Source of the DNA: Ceriagrion tenellum
Lineage: Eukaryota > Arthropoda > Insecta > Odonata > Coenagrionidae
DNA length: 64,000 nt
Assembly (NCBI GenBank): GCA_963169105.1
Contig: OY720643.1
Span: 78,289,696-78,353,695, forward strand
Direction of reading: 5' to 3'
Positions 55,736-64,000 of the stretch are shown one piece after another; the stretch's first letter is position 1; each line of letters opens with the position of its first letter. The notes under the pieces are model-generated. The model had not been told where the DNA came from. It saw only the letters and a program-made list of their open reading frames with translations, and made no database searches. Made by a program: the position numbers and the translations under genes.

Positions 55736-56079
55736 TTGAGCATCCGCCATCTTGGCTACTTATGAAATTCATAACTCCATGCCGTTTAAGACACCTATAA
55801 GTTTATCGAATATTTCTGAAACAGTTATTGAATGGTTGCCATGGCTTATGGGTTCTATAGCTTTATAGAATACATATGTGACGTTATTGCAACTGGCCAT
55901 TACTACCTTAACCGGTAGATTAGTATAAAGAAAATAATAATAATATGATTTTACATTTGGTGATTTACCGATTTCTTTGAAGATTTAGAAGAGCCCTTAC
56001 CTACGCTTCCCCAAGCCGGGTCCCTCCTAAACCTCCCCTCATAAAAGCCATATATATTCCCCCTGCATAAGACGTTCTC

Positions 56080-56200
56080 TAAAGCTCCTCATACTTTCTG
56101 ACTACCCTGATGTCCAATATTCCTATTCTCTTCCTTACTTGTCCGCGCTCCTCCTGAATTCTTCTCTTTATGACCCTCTCCAACATGCCTTTCCGTTTCC
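56080..56200 (-). pseudogene. RTE-like reverse transcriptase tail (7), very short
   Basis: The minus strand reads RKGMLERVIKRRIQEERGQ, VRKRIGILD and VVRKYEEL before a stop. This fits the IEGRIQ-x-x-RGRGRKR block of RTE-like tails (compare fragment 1). Only about 40 codons are recognisable, so confidence is moderate. Confidence 0.6.
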
Positions 56201-57180
56201 CTGCGCCCTCCTTCAAATTTCGCAGCCCATTCTTACGTTCGCCATCGTCATCTTCTCCTCTCCCGTGTCTTTTACATTGTCGCTTTGTCTCTGCGTTACC
56301 CCACAGCTTTGAGGAGGTTCCACCTCGATTGTTAGACAAAAAACATTGTAAATTTCTACATGTAGCACAGAACTGCAATTCAAATCAGCAAATTGTGCTG
56401 CCGCACTCTGTATAATACGAGTATTAAGGTTAAAATTACAGGTTTTCGTCGAAGCTCATTACCGGCATAATGTTTTGAATATCGCAACGTTGCCCAGGGA
56501 AATTTCTGCCGTTTACCTTGTTTACCATATTTATATTACAATATACACCAAAATTAGATATTTGATATGCTTTATCAAATGTTTTTAGCCTGAAGATATT
56601 ATATCCTTCCATCATTTCGTTTTAAAATCATGAAATGTACCGAAATAGTAATCGAGGTTGGAGTCTGTGAAAGTACTGTTTTTCGTTACGAGGTTTTTAC
56701 GCTTTGTCCCTTATGATTTCACCCATAGGAGTATTTGCATGAAATTTAAAATGTACATAAGGCAGGACTAAGCCAAAATTTACTCATCACAGCAAATTTT
56801 GTAAATCTTAAGGAAACAGTACTTTGAAGCGCAGGTCCCTCCTTAGGTGCCTGTCGTTAATAGTTCATGACAAAAACTAAGTAAGATTTATTGCTCCTTG
56901 TGTTTTAATATCATTAAATTCCCTGAGAGAATCCGCTTCTTCTGAGTATATCGCTGTATCGACAAATAGAAATTGTGGGCCATCCAAGTGATACCCGAGT
57001 GCCGATTTTCAAAATAGGTACACTGTTATTATTTAGGGACTCTGTATATATCACACTCTATGTTTCACCTCTTATGCAATATACCCACTGTTAAATCACA
57101 GTAAGGACGCATATTGGAATGGCTGAATTAAATTAAAGGTAATGCGATGCGATTAATTCAGACCTCGGTGTCGAATAGCC
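56201..57180. other. Intergenic, nothing recognised
   Basis: AT-rich after 56300; no gene or repeat recognised. Confidence 0.35.
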
Positions 57181-57184
57181 CTTT

Positions 57185-57645
57185 CATCTTCTCTCTCATG
57201 AAACCACACTGCATATGATCTCAGCCCCTCTCCTCACATCTTTGCGGTGTGGTCCAGCACCAACTCTCTCAACCACGACCCTAACCACCTCCCTTGGTGC
57301 CTCTCTCTGCACCGCATCGAGATTAAAAGGGTCCCAGCCCGTCCCATTCCCAGGGTCGAGCATGAATACTCAGCCGCGCTTCCCTCTCTCCCCTCAAGTG
57401 CTGAGTCGTGTCCGCCAAGGCATCATCCTCGGACCGGTCCCACTTTATTAAGCGCGCTGCATTTGCGTCCGTCTCTCTCGTCATTCAAGCCACCGGCACT
57501 CGGTTCAAAGTCTCTCCCCCGGCTGGTGGGGATGTGTTGGGGGGGGGGGTAAGAAGGGGGTCATCGTCTCGTCTCTCGCACTGGGTCAGCAGAGGCTACC
57601 CCGGCCCCTCCTTCATCCTTCGATCGAAATACGTCGCGTAAGTAA
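57185..57645 (+). promoter_or_regulatory. GC/CpG-rich island ending in a splice-donor-like site
   Basis: A 450-bp GC-rich, pyrimidine-rich block with an 11-base G run at about 57540-57550 ends at 57638 with GTAAGTAAG, a strong 5' splice-site match. Open frames of 78-101 codons overlap here with no recognisable domain. This is the best candidate in the window for a 5' exon, on indirect evidence only. Confidence 0.28.
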
Positions 57646-60284
57646 GACGTCGATTCGTGGAACTCTTCACTGAATGAAGTGGGGATGATGAGCGTCCTGA
57701 AGAATATCCTAAACGGTTTTGAGCTCTGTTACGCTTGGAAGATGATCATGATGCTTCATTAAATGAACTAGAAAGTCCCTGGAAGAGTGTTATTTTCCTT
57801 GAGAAAGATGACGATTAAATTCATTATCTACCTTTTTTTATTCGAAAAAAATGGGGAGGCATAACTCAACTACACCGGTCAGAATGGACCTTAAAAATTT
57901 AATAATGATTATTATAATGAGAACTATCATTATTCAGAAAATACGCTCAAAACGTGAATTTAACATGTAGTTAAAGAACTGTAATCAAGGGAACTATTTT
58001 GTATATTATCTCTTGAAATAAATATGAAGAATTTTTTGAATTCTCAGTACTAATTTGTATTATACCGAAATAAATATTGTCGCAAAAGTAATTTTACAAA
58101 TGTACAAAAACGTATCAGCCAAAACGTTTACTGTTTTTACATAAAACGAGTAACATATGTATCGAACTGGGTAAATCGTAATTGTGTAAAGCGAATTTTG
58201 TTGGACATTTTTCCTGAGGTGTGAAGATTTTTCACCCATTTAACTTTGAAAAATTAGACGAAAATTCCAATGGGTGACTGGCTGCGGAGCTAAAGTGGCA
58301 TCCGCAACGGCAGTGGTTAAAATGGAGTGTCTGACTAGAGGTCGAATGATACCCTACACAGACCCCCAGCCTAGCAAACACTTCGACCTTAGTTCAGGCT
58401 GTTACGGATTCTTGTAGTAGCTCCGCAGTCACTCTCTGATTGATTCTTTTTTTCTTTATTACCAATACCCAAGTACGGAGAAAAATGATAATTCATCTAC
58501 AATGTTCGCGCTTTATTTATCCAATTTTCGTCTTAGATTTCCTCGCTATATATATGAAAGGATGAGTGAACCAAGTCTATTCGGGCCATTTATAAACTAA
58601 CAAATGCGCTGGATAGGTGGAGTCGTATATTTTTATTGCTAGAGAGACATAAGCCTAAATTTAGAACATTCGCACCCTCCCGGCAGCGTTTCTCGAGAGC
58701 ACTGAGTACTGTTGAAGTAAGGGAGGAATATGAGTAACTTTGGCCCACTTTAACATTGAGCCCATTATAGGCATGTTGCTTTTCTTTTAACTGCTGTTGA
58801 GTATGATTGTTCTTCTACTTCGGATGACTGTTAAAAAATAAAGGAGGTGATGATAGAAGCATTAAATGTTGTCTCTTACTGTCCCATGAAAATATGCGAA
58901 TAAGGATCTTTCCTGTGTTTTTTATCTAGGTCCCATCTCCAAAGGAAAATCCATTTAACTTCTCGTAAAACTCAGCAATAGAAGCTCCTTTCAACATGAA
59001 TGAGTAGTCGAAAATTATAATAGATCTTACGTGTGAATAGAGTTACTTAGCAAGGCGTGGTAATCTCATCTCATTACAGGAGTTGGGAGATTGTTCCCTG
59101 GCTGTATTAATGTCACTGACATCGTAACATGGACTGGGGCACTTAAAGACAATTGCTAAGGAGGTTAAAGTAATTTAACGGCTTCTCGCTACATTCAGTA
59201 CGTGGATTCTGATGTCGTTGTGAGAAGTTTGTTGAACTTTCGGGCCACAATGAAATTTCTGCCGTTAACGAGGAAGTTGAACCAGTTCAACCTTTGAGAC
59301 CTGCTCGCTGAAGTTTGCGGAATGACTTGGTTAATTATGTAAAAGATCTATTTAAATATTTAATCAACTAATTGGGGAGCCTTCCAAAATAAATTAATGA
59401 AATTTGAGTCTCGTTCTCTTTCAAATAGCCTCTCAGATAAGACAGCGTTGCCTGAAGAAATATTTATTACACGTTTTGATGGTACTATTTCCAGTTGAGT
59501 GAACCCGTGTCAAATTAGGCCCCCACATTATATGAGCTCTAATTTCGTATTTTGTTTTTATAGCATTTAAGTCGAATTTCTGTAATGGCCTCAGTGTTGT
59601 TTTTTATTTGTGGAAGGTACGCATATTTACATTACTAGGTGAAAGTTCATTGTAAAATAACTGGCAATGTAGAGTACGTTGCTTGCGTCGAATAGTTAGA
59701 ATAGTATGTTATGTAAAACGCAATTCAATGCTATAGGCTTTATGTTTGGGAACCGAATTACATGACACGATAAATAGCTTTAATATTTACGCCTTTTTAT
59801 TCTCGCTAGAATAGTATCGAAAAATATTTCATTTGATTCATTTTTCACTATCAAGGTAAAATTAACTAAAACTAAACCAATTATTACGTGGACCCTAAGA
59901 AAGGAGGATGTGAATAGGTTGCAGGCTTTGAGATGTGGGCGTGTGAGTTATAAATGAATATCGCCGACTATATTTTTATGGAATGTAAGGCGGCAGAACT
60001 GTAAACGCTACTGGGGATAAATTACCGCGAAAGGTAGGCAAAGTGGATGGAGACCTCTAGAACGATGGAAGGACAGCCTAAGCATTAGCTAAGAATAAGG
60101 CCAATGGCCAAACATAATATTCAGGCTGCATAAGAGGAATCCTTTGAAATTTTTAACTTTCCAATTTCTTCTGCCCCTATTTGCTTATACCAATGTGGTC
60201 CTGGGGAAATTCGCTTCACTGCTGTAAAGGAGGAGGCTCTCTGTGAACACAGTTATTCCTCAAGATGAAAAATATTAATATTCA
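57646..60284. other. Intergenic, nothing firmly recognised
   Basis: AT-rich. A stretch at 59915-60090 (TTGCAGGCTTTGAGATGTGGG, quoted to 20, then GGAGACCTCTAGAACGATGG) vaguely resembles a heavily decayed RTE-like tail; not called. Confidence 0.3.
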
Positions 60285-60645
60285 CGGCGTGCACCACACG
60301 GGTTTTCTCATCGAGGGCATTCTTCCCGCCTCACGCCTCATCCTCCGGTCGCGGCGGAAAAGTCCTGCGAGGAAATAAAAGAAAACATCATTCTTTGAGA
60401 CAATCGCCAGGTTTTTACAAAGGGGAAACGTACCGAGGTGGCTCTGCGTTAGCGATGCGGCACGGGAACTCTCCCGGGAAGGTATTCGCATATGAAAGGC
60501 GAGCGCCTTCCTCTTTAGCTCTGCTTGGCCGATTGCCAGGGACTCGAGCAACAATCCGCGACACTTCAGGCCGCTTCCAACCAGTTGAAGAGATGGAATC
60601 CTGGCGATGCATCAGAGTAATCGTGCCGTTCACTAGTGACGCTGC
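60285..60645. promoter_or_regulatory. GC-rich patch
   Basis: A moderately GC-rich block with overlapping unrecognised open frames on both strands. It could be an exon or promoter; no direct support. Confidence 0.15.
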
Positions 60646-60786
60646 CGCATCCTCAAGATAAATTAGCCGATGCATCTGATGTTCCGCAATGTGAATGACG
60701 AATTTTTAATGTCTACATTTATAAGGCACTGCATTTAAAAAAATCGGATTTATCAAGCTTATAACAGGAAGGTACTCGGATAACTA

Positions 60787-61177
60787 AGTAATCTACATCC
60801 ACATAATACCCTGCGATCCGCCGAATGGGCGTGTGGCAGGGGGTATTAGGTCAACAGTCGTGTGAAGATGTAAGTTTTTGGAGATGGAATGGTGACATAT
60901 ATTATAGGATAGTATTTAGTGGAGCTCAATTTTTATTGTGGTCGCTTATTGTTCGCGGAAAGAACGAGTTCTTGTACATATCTGTTCGGCAGTGTATCTC
61001 TCTTATTTTATCGCATCTGTCAGACCTAGAGATGTAGTGAGGCGTCATAATAATATTCTCTATGTCCCTCTGAAAAATATCAGATCTGAATTTATCAAGC
61101 AAGCTAAGCCTAGCGTGTAGCCTCCGAGTCTCTAGGGGCTCCCACCTTAATGCTCCTAGTAATGTGGCAATGGAGCT
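60787..61177 (-). pseudogene. CR1/Jockey-like reverse transcriptase tail (2)
   Basis: The minus strand reads GALRWEPLETRRLHARLSLL, SDIFQRDIENIIMTPHY, SRSDRCDKIREIH and NSFFPRTISDHNKN, closely matching the 49098 fragment. The 3' end has CCACACGCCCATTCGGCGG followed by an ATGTGGATGTAG tail at 60787. Truncated at the 5' end. Confidence 0.88.
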
Positions 61178-61221
61178 CTCATTTGGTGGTTATCAGTTCA
61201 TTTTGTTGGCTCTGATGGCTT

Positions 61222-61300
61222 TGGGTAAAAGTTCTGGCCCTCCAACCTCAGGGTTGTGGGTTCGAATCTTACATGAGTAGGATTTTCACTTCCCACAGTA
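61222..61300 (+). repeat. tRNA-derived SINE head
   Basis: A tRNA-like stretch has an A-box-like TGGCTTTGGGTAAAAG, an anticodon-arm-like GGCCCTCCAACCTCAGGG and the B box GGGTTCGAATC. The acceptor ends do not pair well, so it is not a functional tRNA. It sits between two divergent CR1-like tails. Confidence 0.55.
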
Positions 61301-61549
61301 TAGTTTTGGGTGTTCATATGTTTATTTAAATAGGTGGTAATTGGCCTTGCTAAGTTTAAAAGTTGTTAGATGTAGAGAGAGAAAATATAAAGCCATTGGT
61401 CAAAGTTTAATATCTTTGAGTTATTATAACTTCATACATATCGTGGGGAATACTCATACAAAACATATGCGGTTCGCAATTAAAGCTACTAGAATTTGTC
61501 AAGTTTAAAATAAGAAGGTCTATTGGTGAAAAAAATGGAAGTTAGGTGA

Positions 61550-62090
61550 TACTTCACTCTGGATATACCACACCTCGAATACGCAAATATGCAATTCGGA
61601 CCCTGAAGGCCTCGCGAAGTTAAAACAAAAACATTAATAAAATACAAAGAAAATCTGCACATTTTGTTAAAATCTGCTACAAGCGAACACATAGTGTTTC
61701 TCATCTTTTGTTAGGATTGTATTGGGAGCCGCTAGAGACCCGAAGGCAACATGTTAGGCTTAGTTTCATTGAGAAGTTCAGAACAGGTATATTTCAGAAA
61801 GATACAGAGATAATCATTTTAACGAGGCACTACATTTTTGGCAGAAGCAATTAAATTAGAGAGGTTCATTTCCAAACAGGAAGGTACAATTATTTCTTCT
61901 TTCGTCGCCCAATAAGTGACCATAATGAAAAATGGTCTTCTCAAAAATACTATCATTTCACACTTCACCATTTCATCTCCCAAACCTTATTCTTTGAACC
62001 TTAAACAAGGCTGGTGTCCCAACTCCCCCTGCCTCACGCCTATGCGGCGGCTCGCAAGGTAGTATGTAATGTAGATGCAGATGAATTTCG
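61550..62090 (+). pseudogene. CR1/Jockey-like reverse transcriptase tail (3)
   Basis: Plus-strand pieces read IPHLEYANMQFGP, NKIQRKSAHFVKICYKRTHS, YWEPLETRRQHVRLSFIEKF, QKDTEIIILTRHYIF and RRPISDHNEK, with several frameshifts. The 3' end has CTCACGCCTATGCGGCGG and a TAATGTAGATGCAGATG tail near 62068-62085. It points away from the 60787 fragment. Confidence 0.88.
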
Positions 62091-63180
62091 TTGCGTGATA
62101 GTGCTAAATCGTAAGTCTATGTACTGATCTAAATATTACGTTCATTTCATTGTGTATCAGGTCTTTTGGCCGTCATCACATAGTTTTGAATTCGTGACCA
62201 TTATCATGTTGTCGTAACATTCAATCAATTTCTAAGACCTATTCAATCAGGAAAAATTGAGTTTTTTCATTGTTTTTCCCTTCCTGATGATGATTGAGAG
62301 TAATTACGGCGTTCATACCGGTCTACGTTGCTGCATCACGCGGACAAAAATGACGATGAACATGTAGATGAAGAGGAATGGACTAATGAGCCGATACATC
62401 AGATGTGCCTTGATGTCACAGGCTTGATCGATTGAATGAATTATTAATGAATCGAATGGTCCTTAAAGTCGATGGTGAGAAGTATCGTTAATGACGGTGT
62501 TGAATTGCGTTACTTTATACCGATGTAAAAGTTACATTATTTAGTGGCCGATAGTTTTGGTCGATATCATTGCAGGTTAATTCCATGACCTGTTATAATG
62601 CTGTCAATAAATCGAATCATTTTTGAATCCAATTCATGGCAAAAAATTCGAGCTTTTTCTTCGTTTTTTCTTAACGTAAAATTCAGACTGTTTCTATTGC
62701 TTACATCAGTAGTCATCTAATTAGTCCTTTCCAAAATGGGTGTTCACGGGTTTTTAGCGGTGGGATCCAACCTGGCTATGGACATTCCAGAGGCCCTGTC
62801 ATCCCCCTAGATTAATTTATTATCCATTGACCTCAGAACTGGTCAAACGGGAAAAGTTCATCCTGTCAGTACCCGAACCCGTGGCAATAACGTTGTCATA
62901 TCGGGCCGTGGCCCTATCACCACCGAAGTCAGTCATCAAGATGAGAATGAACAATTCTCCCCGTTTCACTCTCTTTTTCACTTATGTGATCAGTTTCAAG
63001 GTCTGTTTAATATATTTTGTTTGAATACAAGATTACTACTTTTCGAGTCCCTTATTTAGATTGGGCAGTATAATACAATGCCGTCTTTATTGAGCGATAT
63101 TATAAATCTCTAGCCCTCTCTTACATACAACTCATTCTTCATCAAGCCAACTCCCATGTCCTGTGTGGAGATAAATCAAC
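62091..63180. other. Intergenic with one decayed CTGATGA motif
   Basis: CCTGATGATGATTGAGAG at 62284 is followed by TAATTACGG instead of GAAAC, so it is at most a relic of the fold-back motif. No gene recognised. Confidence 0.3.
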
Positions 63181-63250
63181 TCAGGCGGAACTCGAACCCG
63201 CGGCCGTAGGTAGGCAAGCAAGGTCTTTACCCCGCAGCCACCGGGGTCGA
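63175..63250 (-). repeat. tRNA-derived SINE head
   Basis: On the minus strand the A-box-like GGTGGCTGCGGGGTAAAG, then TTGCTTGCCTACC and the B box GGGTTCGAGTTCCGCC appear in tRNA order and spacing. Acceptor-stem pairing is poor, so a SINE head or tRNA pseudogene is more likely than a working tRNA. Confidence 0.6.
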
Positions 63251-64000
63251 TATGTATACAACGGACTCGTAAATCTGCTGTTAATATCAAAGTTACCCGG
63301 ATAATGGAACATAGACGCCAAAATCGAACAATTCAATGGCAGATAATATGGAGTACTACATAATGTTAGGTTTTATCATTGTTAACGTCGTAAATTTCCA
63401 TTTAACAACGTCTAATTTCACCTCCTTATGAGTATGAGAAAATCTATTTTGGGGTTACCGATTTTTTTTAATTAACAAAAATAATTTGAATGTGCTGCAA
63501 AATTAATAACAATAGCATTGTATTAGTGCTGGTATAGTTACAAAACTGTTAGCAAACGTAGGTGTCAATGTATAATTTTCTCGTACGCCATTCATTATAT
63601 TTGTCGAATATATCATTAGCGCATCTATTTGGAGAATTCAGGTGAGACTCTGGTAGTGTAAACTGAAAGCGGATCTTAATTCATACTTCGAAATATAGCT
63701 CACTGAGATGCATTTAAGAAAAAATACGCGCATACCCGTGCCTGAAAATTTAACCAGATTTTAAGATTCAATTTTTTTATATTAATTTCCTCCACCCTTT
63801 AACCCATCTTATTTTATCTACCAACACCCCTCATATTCCTTGGATTTCCTTTTCATATTCGACCTCAGCCATAAATTTTGCGTAATGCTTAGACGAAAAT
63901 GTAAAAAAAAGAAGCAGTTGGGCTTTAGCTGAGCGACCCCGAGTCATATTTTATCAACCACTGTCAGGCTAAATAAAAAGTAACATTATCCCGCCCCAAT
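63251..64000. other. AT-rich end of window, nothing recognised
   Basis: No gene, RNA or repeat recognised. Confidence 0.4.

Noticed and set aside
59915..60090. Possible eighth RTE-like tail
   Set aside because: Only scattered similarity (LQAL, RPLERWKD); not enough to support a call.
1..64000. CRISPR array, rRNA genes or bacterial operons
   Set aside because: No regularly spaced short repeats, no rRNA-like sequence, and no closely packed long open frames; the window is clearly eukaryotic.

Overview
The window looks like gene-poor, repeat-dense nuclear DNA from an arthropod, most likely an insect with a large genome. It is AT-rich, and no intact host protein-coding gene could be identified. 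What can be recognised is mostly transposable-element debris of types common in arthropods: 5'-truncated non-LTR retrotransposon tails (RTE-like and CR1/Jockey-like), a pogo/Tigger-type transposase pseudogene, a mariner transposase fragment, Harbinger-like and TTAA-flanked non-autonomous elements, tRNA-derived SINE heads and fold-back repeats. A broken reading frame starting like a ZAD zinc finger also points to insects, where that family is expanded. The species cannot be named from the sequence.

Layout. 0-5 kb: a 1.2 kb non-autonomous element with 3-bp TAA flanks, and a fold-back repeat copy with a hammerhead-like motif (3.7 kb). 4.85-6.55 kb: a head-to-tail cluster of TTAA-flanked inverted-repeat elements. 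10.0-11.5 kb: Tigger-like pseudogene. 12.2-13.4 kb: TA/CA microsatellites, a 203-bp Harbinger-like MITE and tRNA-like SINE heads. 13.4-16.6 kb: two sets of near-identical direct duplications and a fold-back repeat. 22.5-23.6 kb: a Harbinger-like element carrying a broken ZAD-type reading frame. 24-28.5 kb: an RTE-like tail and a miRNA-like hairpin. 29.3-35.4 kb: four fold-back repeats and an RTE-like tail. 38-40.2 kb: two two-unit tandem repeats. 41.8-43.1 kb: an inverted repeat and an RTE-like tail with a tetranucleotide tail. 45-47.1 kb: a small MITE and an interrupted mariner pseudogene. 48.4-49.6 kb: back-to-back RTE-like and CR1-like tails. 50.6 kb: the best fold-back repeat, with a complete hammerhead-like fold in each arm. 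51.5-52.6 kb: a TTAA-type element containing an RTE-like fragment. 53.6 and 56.1 kb: further RTE-like tails. 60.8-63.3 kb: two divergent CR1-like tails and two SINE heads.

Most interesting signal. Several repeats share the design CTGANGA, one extra base, a short hairpin, then GAAA, usually as two opposed copies in a fold-back arrangement. In the 50.6 kb copy the flanks also form a 6-bp stem I and a 2-bp stem III ending in GTA, which is the layout of a minimal type I hammerhead ribozyme with one inserted base. The 3.7 kb copy has a matching double change at one stem I pair. Such motifs are known from Penelope-like retroelements; that origin is inferred here, because no Penelope reverse transcriptase is visible. 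Several GC-rich islands (for example 8.8, 24.7, 37.7, 47.9 and 57.4 kb) could be promoters or 5' exons of host genes lying outside the window, but this cannot be shown from sequence alone.
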